Shown here piece after piece: positions 30,964-40,488 of a stretch of 64,000 nt of DNA (its first letter is position 1; each line of letters begins with the position of its first letter). The position numbers and the translations under genes were made by a program. The stretch is from a bacterium (GTDB taxonomy: Bacteria > Elusimicrobiota > Elusimicrobia > UBA1565 > UBA9628): NCBI GenBank assembly GCA_021799485.1, contig JAJZAK010000005.1, positions 1 to 64,000 of the forward strand, given 5' to 3'. The notes beneath the pieces were generated by a model that was not told where the DNA came from, did not search any database, and saw nothing but the letters and a program-made list of their open reading frames with translations.

Positions 30964-33107
30964 AGGAAGAGGGGCGCCAACACGAGGGTGATCGTGGACA
31001 GAAGCTTGATCAGAACGTGGAGGGAGGGGCCGACCGTGTCCTTGAAGGGGTCTCCCACCGTGTCGCCGACGACCGCGGCCTTATGGGCCTCGGAGCCTTT
31101 GCCGCCGTGGGCTCCGGTCTCGATGTACTTCTTCGCATTGTCCCAGGCGCCGCCCGTGTTGTTGAGGACGAGGGCGAGCAGGATGCCGGCGATGGTGCCC
31201 ACCATGAGCATGCCCGCGACCGACTCCGCGGCGAGAGTCGGATCCTGGGGCTTGATGAAAACGCGGAAAAGAAGGCCGAGCAGCACGGGGCCGGCCACGG
31301 CGACCAGTCCCGGCGCGACCATGGCCTTGAGAGCTCCCAGCGTGACGATGTCGACGCATTGCCCGTAGTCGGGGGTCTCCGTGCCCTTCATGATGCCGGG
31401 TTTTTCCCGGAATTGCCGGCGAACCTCGCTGATGACGGCCTGAGCCGCGCGGCCGACGGCGCGCATCGCGAGCGCCGAGAAAAGAAAGACGATCATCGCG
31501 CCCAGGATCGCGCCGATGAAGACCTCGGGTTTGGCGAGGTTGACGCCCATGATTTTCCCCGAGGTGCGGGCGACTTCGTCGAGATAGGCCGAAAACAAGA
31601 GAAAGGCCGCGAGGGCCGCGGAGCCGATCGCGTAGCCCTTCGTGAGCGCTTTCGTCGAGTTGCCGGCGGAGTCGAGACGGTCGGTCTTGCGGCGGATGGA
31701 GGGGTCCTGCTTGGACATCTCCACGATGCCGCCCGCGTTGTCGGTGATGGGGCCGAACGTGTCCATCGCAAGGATGTAGGGCGCGGTTCCCAGCATGCCC
31801 ATGGTCGCGACCGCGATGCCGAAGAGGCCGCTGACGGGCTCTCCGTGGAGGGCGGCGCTGCCCAGGTGATAAGCGGCGTAAATCGCGGCCGAGATGACGA
31901 GGACGGGGAGCGCGGTGCATTCAAGCCCCACCGACATGCCGGTGATGATGTCGGTGGCGGCGCCCGTTTCGCAGGACTCGGCAATCGAGAGGACGGGGCG
32001 ATAGGCGTAGGCGGTGTAATACTGGGTGATGTAGACGAAGGCCTCGGCCGTGAGGAGGCCGATGAGGCCGCAGAAGGCGAAATAAATCCAGGCGCCGGAA
32101 ACAAGCTTGGAGTCGAGGAGCCACCAGGAGGAAAGGAGGAAGCCGCCGGCCGATAGAATCGTCGCCGCGTGGTAGCCGCGGTTCAAGGCCTTGAGGGGGT
32201 CGCCCTCTTCTTCGGCCTTGACGACGAAGAGGCCCAGAATGGAGCTAACGAGGCCGAAGGCGCCGTTGACGAGGGGGAAAATCATGCCTTTCCAGCCGAA
32301 ATGAGGCATCAGCGAGACCCCGAGGATCATGGCGCCGATGTTCTCGGCGGAGGTGGACTCGAAGATGTCGGCGCCGCGGCCGGCGCAGTCCCCGACGTTG
32401 TCGCCGACCAGGTCCGCGATGACGGCGGGGTTGCGAGGATCATCCTCGGGAATGCCCGCCTCGACTTTTCCCACGAGGTCCGCGCCGACATCCGCGGCCT
32501 TGGTGTAGATGCCGCCTCCCAGCTGGGCGAAGAGGGCGACGAAGGAGGCCCCGAAGCCGAAGCCGACGATGATGAACGGGATGCGGCTGAAGTCGTAGCC
32601 CGTCTTCAGGAGGACGGCCACGAGGCCCCCGATCCCCAGGATGGAGAGCGCGGAGACGAAGATTCCCGTGACGGCCCCGCCCCGCAGGGCGACTTGAACG
32701 GCTTTGTCGATCGACGAGCGGACGGCGCTGGCGGTCCGGATGTTGGAATGGATCGAGGTCAGCATCCCGATATAGCCCGCGGCGACGGAGCAGGCCGCGC
32801 CGAGGATGAAGGAAAGAGTGGTCCAGGCCGCGGATACGGTCGAGGAATGGTCGCCCGCGTTCTTTCCGGCGAACACGTACAGGAGGGCGAAGATGAGGAG
32901 CGCCGAGAGGGAGGCCAGGGCGACGATGGTCCTGTATTGCCGCCGCATGAAGGCCTCCGCCCCGTTTTTGATGGCGTCCGAGATGCGGCGCATTTCGGGC
33001 GTGCCGGTGTCGCACGACAGCACCCATCGCCGCATGGCTTCGCCGACGCCGAGGGCTAGGAGATCGATCGCGAGAACGACGAGAAGCGCCGGGATGAGCC
33101 CTGTCAT
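30960..33107 (-). CDS. hppA: Membrane-bound proton-translocating pyrophosphatase (K+-independent type)
   Basis: About 715 residues from ATG 33107 with about 16 membrane spans. The pyrophosphate site includes 'DVGADLVGKVEAGIPEDDPR' and 'DNVGDCAGRGADIFES', with a second acidic cluster at 'GDTVGDPFKDT' near the C-terminus. The residue that separates subclasses is Lys in 'GNSTKALTKGYAIGSA', which marks the K+-independent H+-pumping class (K+-dependent enzymes have Ala). It hydrolyses cytoplasmic PPi and pumps H+ across the membrane. It leads the operon into yajC-secDF. Confidence 0.95.
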   Translation of the reverse strand: MTGLIPALLVVLAIDLLALGVGEAMRRWVLSCDTGTPEMRRISDAIKNGAEAFMRRQYRTIVALASLSALLIFALLYVFAGKNAGDHSSTVSAAWTTLSFILGAACSVAAGYIGMLTSIHSNIRTASAVRSSIDKAVQVALRGGAVTGIFVSALSILGIGGLVAVLLKTGYDFSRIPFIIVGFGFGASFVALFAQLGGGIYTKAADVGADLVGKVEAGIPEDDPRNPAVIADLVGDNVGDCAGRGADIFESTSAENIGAMILGVSLMPHFGWKGMIFPLVNGAFGLVSSILGLFVVKAEEEGDPLKALNRGYHAATILSAGGFLLSSWWLLDSKLVSGAWIYFAFCGLIGLLTAEAFVYITQYYTAYAYRPVLSIAESCETGAATDIITGMSVGLECTALPVLVISAAIYAAYHLGSAALHGEPVSGLFGIAVATMGMLGTAPYILAMDTFGPITDNAGGIVEMSKQDPSIRRKTDRLDSAGNSTKALTKGYAIGSAALAAFLLFSAYLDEVARTSGKIMGVNLAKPEVFIGAILGAMIVFLFSALAMRAVGRAAQAVISEVRRQFREKPGIMKGTETPDYGQCVDIVTLGALKAMVAPGLVAVAGPVLLGLLFRVFIKPQDPTLAAESVAGMLMVGTIAGILLALVLNNTGGAWDNAKKYIETGAHGGKGSEAHKAAVVGDTVGDPFKDTVGPSLHVLIKLLSTITLVLAPLFL

Positions 33108-33128
33108 TGCCGATTGTTGAAGGCTGGA

Positions 33129-33158
33129 TATTAAGCCAACTTTTGATATTAACGTCAA
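33129..33158 (-). promoter_or_regulatory. Putative promoter of the hppA-sec operon
   Basis: On the minus strand TTGACG (33158-33153), 18 bases, TTAATA (33134-33129). It lies about 20 bases upstream of the hppA ATG at 33107. The -35 matches consensus in five of six bases; the -10 is weaker. Confidence 0.4.
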
Positions 33159-33253
33159 GCTGATCGAAGAGCGACTCGGTAGGAGACGAGCGGAATTTTG
33201 TACAATATCCTGATGTTTTTCCACTCGCGTCCCGTGCCATCCCCGGCCGCCTG

Positions 33254-33757
33254 ATGGAAATAAAGAAAACGACGTTCCTCGTCGAAACCTATTATAAAGC
33301 CGAGCTTCACGACCCGAAAGGCGCCGAGATCCTCGCGCGTCTGAAATCGTTCGGCGCCCTGAGCGCCAAGGAAGTGCGTTCCGGCTCCCTCTACGAAATC
33401 GAAGGCGGCTTGGCCTCCGAGCAGATAGGGCGGATCGCCTCCGAATTCTTGGCGGACCCGGTCAGCCAGGGCTGGCGCCTGATCCCGGAGCACCCGGCGG
33501 GACAAGACGGGCTTCGGGACAATTGGCGCGTTGAGGTGTGGCCCAAGGACGGCTTTCGTGAGCGCGCCGGGGCCATCCTGACCGCGGCGCTGCGCCAGGC
33601 GGGACATCGGACGATCCTGGGCGTGCGGGTCGGGGATGTCTATCGAGTCGCCGCCAATTACCACAAAACTCAAGTTGAAAACGCCTTTCTTCGCGTCCTC
33701 GTCGCTCCACGGACGCATTCCCTCAAGGTGGTGGCCGAAGCGCCATGGCGTCTTTGA
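33254..33757 (+). CDS. Tandem PurS-like protein (two fused PurS folds)
   Basis: A 167-residue protein. Residues about 6-78 ('LHDPKGAEILARLKSFG', then 'FLADPVSQGWRLIPE') and about 92-165 ('RAGAILTAALRQAGH', 'ILGVRVGDVYRV') each fit the PurS pattern. This mirrors the N-terminal domain of large-type PurL, which is a PurS-dimer mimic, but here it is a separate gene. PurS is the structural subunit of FGAM synthase in step 4 of purine synthesis. It overlaps the PurL-like gene by 13 bases. A TACAAT at 33201-33206 may be its -10 box. Confidence 0.7.
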   Translation: MEIKKTTFLVETYYKAELHDPKGAEILARLKSFGALSAKEVRSGSLYEIEGGLASEQIGRIASEFLADPVSQGWRLIPEHPAGQDGLRDNWRVEVWPKDGFRERAGAILTAALRQAGHRTILGVRVGDVYRVAANYHKTQVENAFLRVLVAPRTHSLKVVAEAPWRL

Positions 33758-35994
33758 CTCGGCCGCGGGGCCTCGCCGTTCCCCGGGAAGCGCCCCGAAG
33801 CACGGCGGCGGCGCCGCCCTCCGAGGCGGACCGGGCTCAGTCGAGAACGGAGTCCTTGGCCGCCGAATGGGGGCGTTCGAGCCTTTCTTTGCGCGTCCGG
33901 TACCAGGAAGGCGGGCGTGTTCGCCAATTCAAGAATCTCTACGAGGAGACCGTCGGCCACGCCTCAAAGCGTCTGAAAGGGGCGTGTATCTGGCCCGCGA
34001 ACGGCATCGGCGCTTCCTATCTCGTTTTAGGAAGAGGCGATTGGGCCCTGGGCTCCGGATGCGGCATCGCCGGCGGAGCCTGGGATCTTGAAATGCTTGC
34101 CGAGGCGCAGCGGCGCCTGGCTTTCTCCTTGGGACAGGCGCTCTGTCTCAACCCCTCGGCGGCTCCGATCTTGACCGCCTCGTTTTTTTCGCTGCCCTCG
34201 CCCCAAGGAACCGCGGACTCCGCCGCCAAGATCTTGCATCCCAAATGCCTGGCTCCCCTATTCCTTAGGGAATTCGCCGAGTTTTCGAATCGTTTCGGAG
34301 TCCCGGCGCCCTCCGGGGGCGTTTGCTTCGACGGTTCCGCCGCTCCTGGCGGCGCGGCCGTCATCGTGGAAAGCCTCGCGATGATGCCCGCGAAAGCCGC
34401 CAAGCAGCGCGCGCGGGCCGGGGACGCCGTGGTCCTGATTTCCTCGCGCGGCGGGCCTGGCGGCGCGGCGTTCGACGAGGTGCAGCAGGCCATGGCGCAG
34501 GCTTTCCGCCGAGAGTTTTTCTATCGCGCCGTCGCGCTGGGGGCCGGAGGGTTGGCGGAGGCGGTCTTGGGATTGTCCGCGGGCCGGGGCGTCTCGATCT
34601 CCCTCGAGAAAGCCGCGGCGCCGGACCAGGCGGCGTCGCCGGAGGAATTGTGGCTGTCCAAGCAGGACGGCCTGTTTCTTCTCGCGGCCTCCCGCGGCGC
34701 TTGCCGCGAAATCGAGGGGCTGTTTAAGGAAAGAGGACTCGACGCGCGCGAGATCGGAGCCTTCACGGACACGGGGCGCGTCGACGTTTCATGGAACGAG
34801 GTCGGCTTTGTCCGCCTCGATGAAAAGGAAGCCCTGGCGCCCCGCCGGGCCGATCCCGTGAAAGCCGTATGGATGGGGGCCAAGACGGCGAAACGCTCCC
34901 GTTCCGTCGGCGGGCTTTCGGCAAGCGCCCTCCTGCGCGCCCTCATCGCCGATCTCGGCGTCGCGAGCCGGGAGTGGCTCGTGCGCCAAATGGACGTGGA
35001 GTCTCAAGGCCACACCGTCATCAAGCCTCTGCAGGGACTTCGCCACGACGGCCCGGGAGATGCTTGCGTCTTGTGGCCTCACGGCCTGACCGGCGATTCC
35101 GCGGATCACAGGGCTTTCGCCTTCGGCTGCGGCCTCTCCCAACGCATGCTCGCGCTCGATCCCGCTCTCGCGGCGGCCTTCGCCTGCGACGAGGCGCTCA
35201 GAAACGTCGTCTGCGTCGGAGGCGACGCGGCCAGGGCCGGCTTTTGGGCGCGCGCGGCATGGCCCGAATGGAGGGAGGGAGAAGAGCTGGGCGCGGTCGC
35301 GCGCTGGCTGCAGGGTCTCGGAACGGCGGTCGCGGGTTATGGAGTGCCCGTCGTGGCCCATCAAAGCCGGTTTGGAGGACGAGCCTCTTTTTTCACGGTC
35401 TCGGCGGCGGCGCCCTTGGCGGACATGCGCAAGGCCGTGACGCTCGACATCAAAGGACCGGGCAACCCGGTCTATCTCGTGGGATTGACGGGGGAGGAGC
35501 TCGCGGGCTCGCTCTATGCGGCGCTATGGGAACTGCCGGGAGACGGCTTCCCGAAGATCGCCCCGCGTCAGGCGATGGCGGCTTTCAAGGCCGTCGCGCG
35601 CGCCATCTCCTCGGGCCTCGTGCTGTCGGCGCACGATCTCGCGGACGGCGGGCTCGCGGTCGCCGCGGCGCAGATGGGATTTTCGGGGGAGTTCGGGCTG
35701 CATCTCGACCTGGATCTCCTGCCGCGCCACTCGGGAGCCATCGACGACTTGAAGCTCCTCGTCGCCGAGACGCCGAGCCGGATCCTTCTCGAGGTGCGGC
35801 CCGAGAAGGAGAGGGACGTCGCCCGGATTCTGCGCGGGTTGCCGGCCCGCCGCATCGGGGAGACGATCGCCAATCCTATCCTGAAGATCAAGGGCTTGGA
35901 CGGCTCGGTGCTTCTTGAGGAATCCCTTTCCCAGTTGAAGGCTCTCTGGCAGGCGGCCCTGCCGGAGGCTCTCGGCATTCCCGCAAGGTCATGA
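33745..35994 (+). CDS. PurL-like protein with degenerate catalytic motifs
   Basis: A 749-residue protein that keeps the overall FGAM synthase layout. Examples are 'SNRFGVPAPSGGVCFDG' near residue 184, 'GGPGGAAFDEVQ' near 234, 'EELWLSKQDGLFLL' near 299, 'FACDEALRNVVCVGGDAAR' near 485 and 'LSAHDLADGGLAVAAAQMGF' near 628. However the N-terminal WSEHC and the K(I/V)E(S/T)HNHPS motifs are absent ('EWGRSS' and 'IWPANGIGASY' stand there), and the GKxS-N metal/ATP motif is 'VVAHQSRFGGRAS'. The frame is fully open. It overlaps both neighbours. Whether it is an active enzyme is doubtful. Confidence 0.7.
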   Translation: MASLTRPRGLAVPREAPRSTAAAPPSEADRAQSRTESLAAEWGRSSLSLRVRYQEGGRVRQFKNLYEETVGHASKRLKGACIWPANGIGASYLVLGRGDWALGSGCGIAGGAWDLEMLAEAQRRLAFSLGQALCLNPSAAPILTASFFSLPSPQGTADSAAKILHPKCLAPLFLREFAEFSNRFGVPAPSGGVCFDGSAAPGGAAVIVESLAMMPAKAAKQRARAGDAVVLISSRGGPGGAAFDEVQQAMAQAFRREFFYRAVALGAGGLAEAVLGLSAGRGVSISLEKAAAPDQAASPEELWLSKQDGLFLLAASRGACREIEGLFKERGLDAREIGAFTDTGRVDVSWNEVGFVRLDEKEALAPRRADPVKAVWMGAKTAKRSRSVGGLSASALLRALIADLGVASREWLVRQMDVESQGHTVIKPLQGLRHDGPGDACVLWPHGLTGDSADHRAFAFGCGLSQRMLALDPALAAAFACDEALRNVVCVGGDAARAGFWARAAWPEWREGEELGAVARWLQGLGTAVAGYGVPVVAHQSRFGGRASFFTVSAAAPLADMRKAVTLDIKGPGNPVYLVGLTGEELAGSLYAALWELPGDGFPKIAPRQAMAAFKAVARAISSGLVLSAHDLADGGLAVAAAQMGFSGEFGLHLDLDLLPRHSGAIDDLKLLVAETPSRILLEVRPEKERDVARILRGLPARRIGETIANPILKIKGLDGSVLLEESLSQLKALWQAALPEALGIPARS

Positions 35995-36770
35995 GAACCC
36001 CCAAGATCCTTCTCCTGACGGCGCCCGGGCTTTACGGCGCCCGGGACTACTGGCCGCTGCTGCGCCATTTGGGAGCTTCTCCCCAGTCCGTCGCGCTCGA
36101 CGATCTCCGCGCCGGCAAGGCGAAGCTGATGTCCTTCGCGGGGCTCGTGATCCCCGGGGGCTCGTCTTACGAGGACGTCGTGGGGGCGGGGCAGATTCTC
36201 GGGGGACTGATGCGCTTCTGGGTCGAGGAATTGCGCCGCTTCATCGCGTACGGACGCGCCGTGCTCGCCGTGGGAAACGGCTTCCAGGCCCTGGTCAAAT
36301 GCGGAATCCTTCCGGCCTTTTCCTCCGCGGCGCCGACGGCCGGTTTCGCGCCGAACGATTCGGGGCGCTTCGAGGCGCGCTGGGTGCACGTTCGGCTTAA
36401 TACCCAGAGCCACAGCCCCTTCTTCGAGGGGCTCCCGGAGATGATGGAGCTCCCCGTCTTTCACCGCGAGGGAAAGATCATTTTGAAGTCTCCTAAGCAC
36501 CTGGAAGAGATCAAGAAGAACAAATCCATCGCGATGCAGTACGTTTCCGACGACGGCAAGCTCGCGGGCTATCCCGCCAACCCGAACGGCTCCATCTTCA
36601 ATCTTGCCGCGCTCTCCAATCCCCAGGGAAACTGCTTGGGCCTCATGCCCCATCCCGAGCGCTTCACGAGCGTGTACCACCATCCGAATTGGACCAGGCA
36701 GACTTTCCGCAAGCCCAACGTCGGCCTGGAGCTCGTTCGCAAAGTCGTCGAATACGCCGCAAGGGCGTAA
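35991..36770 (+). CDS. PurQ-like class I amidotransferase domain lacking the nucleophilic cysteine
   Basis: A 259-residue protein with the PurQ plan: 'LVIPGGSSYEDVVGAG' near residue 50, 'GNGFQALVKCGILP' near residue 97, and 'GLMPHPERF' near residue 217. In PurQ the nucleophile elbow reads G-[IV]-C-N-G. Here it is A-V-G-N-G, so the catalytic Cys is Gly (codon GGA near 36278). The partner His and Glu in 'HPER' remain. Without the Cys it should not hydrolyse glutamine. It overlaps the PurL-like gene by 4 bases. Confidence 0.78.
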   Translation: MRTPKILLLTAPGLYGARDYWPLLRHLGASPQSVALDDLRAGKAKLMSFAGLVIPGGSSYEDVVGAGQILGGLMRFWVEELRRFIAYGRAVLAVGNGFQALVKCGILPAFSSAAPTAGFAPNDSGRFEARWVHVRLNTQSHSPFFEGLPEMMELPVFHREGKIILKSPKHLEEIKKNKSIAMQYVSDDGKLAGYPANPNGSIFNLAALSNPQGNCLGLMPHPERFTSVYHHPNWTRQTFRKPNVGLELVRKVVEYAARA

Positions 36771-36774
36771 TACT

Positions 36775-38325
36775 TCAGGGGGCCGGCGGCGCCGGCGCGG
36801 CGTAGAGAGGAAGGATGACGGAGAACTTCGTGCCCCGTCCAGGTTCGCTTTCGACCAGGAGTTCTCCTCCGTGAGCCATCACGATGTTGCGCGAGATCGG
36901 CAGGCCCAGCCCCGTCCCCGTTGTCTTGGTGGTGAAGAAAGGCGTGAAAATCTTTTCGCGGATATCCGCCGGGATGCCCGGGCCGGAGTCGATGACGTGG
37001 ATCGCGGCCTCGCCATGCCGCGCCTCCGTGCGGATTTTAAGCGTCCCGGCTCCCTGGAGGGCCTGAAAGGCGTTTGAGACCAAGTTCCAGAGAACCTGGC
37101 GCATGAGGTCCTGGTCGAATGGAATAAGGGGGAGATCCGCGGCCAAGTCTTCCTCGATAAGAGTTCGCCCCGCGAGGCCGACGTCCGCCTTCGCCGCCGC
37201 GAGCACGTCGCGCGCGACCGCGTTGAGGTCGCCCGCCTGCATCCGAGGCTCCCGCGGGCGACCCAGCTGAAGAAAGTCGGACAAGGTTCGGTTGAGCCGC
37301 TCGCTTTCGTTGAGCAGGATGGAGGAGACCTGGGCGCGGTCGGAGGCGGGGAGATCCTCCCTCGCGATGGCCCTCGCGGCCATGAGGATGGCGTTGAGGG
37401 GATTTCTGATTTCGTGCGCGACCACGGTGACCATCTCTCCGATCGCGGAAAGAACACGGCTGTCCGCGAGCCTTTTTTGCATGGCGCGCCTTTCGGTGAC
37501 GTCCTGGACCACGCCCAGCATCCGCACGACTTTGTCGCGGTGGTCGCGGATGATCTCCGCCGTATAGCGGACGTAGCGCAGCGCTCCGTCGGCCCGTCGC
37601 AAGCGGAATTCGAGGTCGAAGGGGAGGCCGTCGCGGTAGGTTTGGTCCGACACGGCATTGAAAAGATCGCGGTCTTCCGGCACGATGAAGCGCTCGACGA
37701 ATTCCTTCTGGGACGGAGGGGGCGAGCCCGGCTCGACCCCCGCGATGCGGCGCATCTCGTCGGACCATCGGTCCCTGGCGGGATCGAGGAAATCTCGAAC
37801 GATGGCGCCCAGGCGCGCGAGTTCCTGGGCGCGCCGCAGCGTCACCTCGCTGTCTCTCAAGGCCTCCTCCACCGACTTTCTGGCGGAGATGTCGATCACC
37901 GAAGCGATCACGAAGAGGCCGTCCCGAGTGCGAACCGGGTTGAGGCCGACTTCGACCGGGAATTCGCTTCCGTTTTTGCGCAGGCCGAAGAGATCCCGGC
38001 CGCTCCCCGTGGCCCGCGCCGTCGGAGCCCTCATATAGTCGTCGCGCATGCCCGCGTGGCCTCGGCGGTAGCGCTTGGGGATGAGGCTTTCGATCTTTCG
38101 GCCGCGCATCTCGCGCTTTGAATAGCCGAAAAGATTTTCGGCCAGCGCGTTCGCAAGGACGATGCGTCCGTCCGAGTCCGTCATGATGACGCCGGTGGGC
38201 GCCGAGTCGACGCAAATTCGGGTCAGATCGGCTTTCGTGCGCAGCGACGGGGATAGGCGAAGAGGCCTTTTTCTCGAGGGGCGGGGCTTCTTGCGGAGGG
38301 GTTGGGCGGAGAGACGGGACGGCAT
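36775..38325 (-). CDS. PAS-domain sensor histidine kinase
   Basis: A 516-residue soluble kinase without membrane spans. It has two PAS domains (about residues 28-140 and 155-275; '[20 protein letters not shown]' opens the first), a HisKA domain with the phospho-acceptor in '[13 protein letters not shown]' near residue 303, and an HATPase domain ('[10 protein letters not shown]', 'DSGPGIP', '[13 protein letters not shown]'). It senses a cytoplasmic signal and autophosphorylates. No response regulator is adjacent; one is encoded at 52628. ATG 38325 is 8 bases after a TACAAT box. Confidence 0.92.
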   Translation of the reverse strand: MPSRLSAQPLRKKPRPSRKRPLRLSPSLRTKADLTRICVDSAPTGVIMTDSDGRIVLANALAENLFGYSKREMRGRKIESLIPKRYRRGHAGMRDDYMRAPTARATGSGRDLFGLRKNGSEFPVEVGLNPVRTRDGLFVIASVIDISARKSVEEALRDSEVTLRRAQELARLGAIVRDFLDPARDRWSDEMRRIAGVEPGSPPPSQKEFVERFIVPEDRDLFNAVSDQTYRDGLPFDLEFRLRRADGALRYVRYTAEIIRDHRDKVVRMLGVVQDVTERRAMQKRLADSRVLSAIGEMVTVVAHEIRNPLNAILMAARAIAREDLPASDRAQVSSILLNESERLNRTLSDFLQLGRPREPRMQAGDLNAVARDVLAAAKADVGLAGRTLIEEDLAADLPLIPFDQDLMRQVLWNLVSNAFQALQGAGTLKIRTEARHGEAAIHVIDSGPGIPADIREKIFTPFFTTKTTGTGLGLPISRNIVMAHGGELLVESEPGRGTKFSVILPLYAAPAPPAP

Positions 38326-38333
38326 GAGGATTT

Positions 38334-38339
38334 ATTGTA
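38334..38339 (-). promoter_or_regulatory. Putative -10 box of the histidine kinase gene
   Basis: TACAAT on the minus strand (38339-38334), 8 bases before ATG 38325, so the transcript would be leaderless. No clear -35 hexamer was identified. Confidence 0.4.
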
Positions 38340-38378
38340 TCACGGGCCGGATTGGCGGGTCCTTTAGATAGAAGTCGT

Positions 38379-39050
38379 TCAGAAGTAGTTTAAGTACCGG
38401 CCTTCGTATTCGTCGAAAAGCCCGTATTCCCGCAGCTTCTCTCCCAAGCGCTTGAGAACGCCGCGGTCGGCCTCCGCGTCGGCGAAGAGCGCCTCGATCT
38501 CGCGTCGGCGTCGGTCCTCGGCGTGCCGGGCTGGATCGAACAGCCCGCGGCGCCCCAGGTCCCGCATGTGGGTGGGAAACGAGCGAGCCGCCTCGTCGAT
38601 CGTCAGCTTCATGAGAGCCAGCGTCCACGCGCCGTCCGGGCAAAGAACCAGGGCCTTCTTTTCGTTGCCTTCGCCCTCCCATGATTTGGCGAGACGGCTC
38701 GCGAGAGCCTCCGAGTTTTCCGAGAGAACGTTCGATCGCATGTCCTGGTTTTTGAAGACGTACTGCAAGGCCCTGAGGGCGTCTCCATAGTTCGATCTCA
38801 GGAAATCAAGGAACGGCGCCGCCTCCGGCCCGAAGCCCTGGAAGCGCTCTTTTAAGGCGTCGGCCGTCAGGATTTTGGGGCGTTCCGAGAGGACCTTGCC
38901 CGAGCGAAGCCTCGTCTTGTCCGCGAGTTGGTCGACGGGAGAAAGAAGATGGTATTCGATCTCGGTCGAGCCGAAGGTCGCGAGGATATGCTTGGGCTGC
39001 CTCAGCACCGAGGTCTTGGCCAATAAAGATTGAATGGTCTTGGGGTCCAT
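38379..39050 (-). CDS. Hypothetical protein
   Basis: A 223-residue soluble, largely helical protein with no signal peptide or membrane span. Charged residues are frequent and no motif is recognised; 'LVLCPDGAWTLALMKLTIDEA' in the middle is the most distinctive stretch. The end 'YEGRYLNYF' is aromatic. It sits between ahcY (upstream, 59 bases) and the PAS kinase on the same strand, so it may share regulation with ahcY. I cannot assign a function. Confidence 0.6.
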   Translation of the reverse strand: MDPKTIQSLLAKTSVLRQPKHILATFGSTEIEYHLLSPVDQLADKTRLRSGKVLSERPKILTADALKERFQGFGPEAAPFLDFLRSNYGDALRALQYVFKNQDMRSNVLSENSEALASRLAKSWEGEGNEKKALVLCPDGAWTLALMKLTIDEAARSFPTHMRDLGRRGLFDPARHAEDRRRREIEALFADAEADRGVLKRLGEKLREYGLFDEYEGRYLNYF

Positions 39051-39109
39051 GGGAGGGCCTCTAAACTAGGCAATCCATAGATTGGTTAGTCTTCCGGATC
39101 TTTCGCGGC

Positions 39110-40447
39110 TCAGTACCGGTAATAATCCGGCTTGTAAGGCCCTTCCTGGGGAATGCCCAGGTATTCGGCCTGCTTGGATGTGAGCTTGGTCAAGTTCGCC
39201 CCGAGCCGGCCCAAATGCAGGCGAGCCACTTTCTCGTCGAGGGCCTTGGGGAGCATATAGACGTCCTTCTTGTATTTCCCGCCGCCCTTATTCTTCCACA
39301 GTTCGATCTGGGCTAGGACCTGATTCGTGAAGGAGGCGCTCATGACGAAGCTCGGATGCCCTTGTCCGCAGCCCAAGTTGACGAGACGGCCCTCCGCCAG
39401 CACGATCAGCACTTTGCCGTCGGGCCAAATGTAATGGTCCACCTGCGGCTTGATCGTCTCGCGCGTCAGCTTCTTGTCGCTATTAAGGGAGGCGATATCG
39501 ATTTCGATGTCGAAGTGCCCGATATTGCAGACGACGGCATGGCTCTTCATGCGGTCCATGTGGGACTTCGTGATCACGTCGCGGCAGCCGGTGGCCGTGA
39601 CGAAAAGGTCGCCGACGGGAGCCGCCTGGTCCATCGTCACGACTTGGAAGCCCTCCATCGCGGCCTGGAGCGCGGTGATGGGGTCGATCTCCGTGATGAG
39701 GACGCGCGCGCCGAGTCCCTTGAAGGCCTGGGCGCAGCCCTTGCCCACGTCGCCGTAGCCGCAGACGACGGCGGTCTTGCCCGCGATCATGATGTCGGTC
39801 GCGCGCTTGATCCCGTCCACGAGGGATTCGCGGCAGCCGTAGAGGTTGTCGAATTTGGATTTCGTGCAGGAGTCGTTCACGTTGATCGCGGGCGCGCCCA
39901 GCGTGCGCTGCTGCGCGCGCCGAGCCAGGCGGTGAACGCCGGTCGTCGTCTCCTCCGTGATCCCGCCCAGGCCGTCGAGGTATTCCGGGTATTTTTCATG
40001 AACCATCTCGGTGAGGTCTCCGCCGTCGTCGAGGATCATGTTGAGGGGCTTGCCGTCGGGCCAGCGGAGCGTCTGCTCGATCGCCCAATCGAATTCCTGG
40101 GTGCTCATGCCTTTCCAGGCGAAGACCGGGATGCCCCGCGCCGCGACGGCGGCGGCGGCGTGGTCCTGCGTCGAGAAGATGTTGCAGGAGCTCCATCGCA
40201 CCGTCGCGCCCAGCTCGGTCAGGGTCTCAATGAGGACGGCCGTCTCGATCGTCATGTGGAGGCAGCCCGCGATCCGGGCGCCGTCCAAGGGGCGCTTGCC
40301 GCGGAATTCCTCCCGAAGAGCCATGAGCCCCGGCATCTCGGACTCGGCCACCTCGATTTCCTTGCGGCCCCAGTCGGCGAGGCTCAAATCCTTGACTTTG
40401 AAATCACGCGCGGGGCCGGCCTTCGTCTTCGCGGCGGCTGTGGTCAT
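39110..40447 (-). CDS. ahcY: S-adenosylhomocysteine hydrolase
   Basis: A 445-residue enzyme that splits S-adenosylhomocysteine into adenosine and homocysteine, removing the product inhibitor of methyltransferases. It shows '[19 protein letters not shown]', the NAD-binding '[20 protein letters not shown]', and the C-terminal 'KPDYYRY' whose Lys and Tyr reach into the partner subunit's NAD site. AAGGAGG precedes the ATG. A TATAAT box lies 41-46 bases upstream. The length is normal for bacterial AhcY. Confidence 0.97.
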   Translation of the reverse strand: MTTAAAKTKAGPARDFKVKDLSLADWGRKEIEVAESEMPGLMALREEFRGKRPLDGARIAGCLHMTIETAVLIETLTELGATVRWSSCNIFSTQDHAAAAVAARGIPVFAWKGMSTQEFDWAIEQTLRWPDGKPLNMILDDGGDLTEMVHEKYPEYLDGLGGITEETTTGVHRLARRAQQRTLGAPAINVNDSCTKSKFDNLYGCRESLVDGIKRATDIMIAGKTAVVCGYGDVGKGCAQAFKGLGARVLITEIDPITALQAAMEGFQVVTMDQAAPVGDLFVTATGCRDVITKSHMDRMKSHAVVCNIGHFDIEIDIASLNSDKKLTRETIKPQVDHYIWPDGKVLIVLAEGRLVNLGCGQGHPSFVMSASFTNQVLAQIELWKNKGGGKYKKDVYMLPKALDEKVARLHLGRLGANLTKLTSKQAEYLGIPQEGPYKPDYYRY

Positions 40448-40488
40448 GAATCCTCCTTTAAATAAAATTGAGCGGCGGAAAGCGTAGT

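Noticed and set aside
33108-33253. Purine riboswitch before the PurS-like gene
   Set aside because: I could not find the three-way junction or the conserved loop sequences; the leader after the possible -10 is only about 40 bases.
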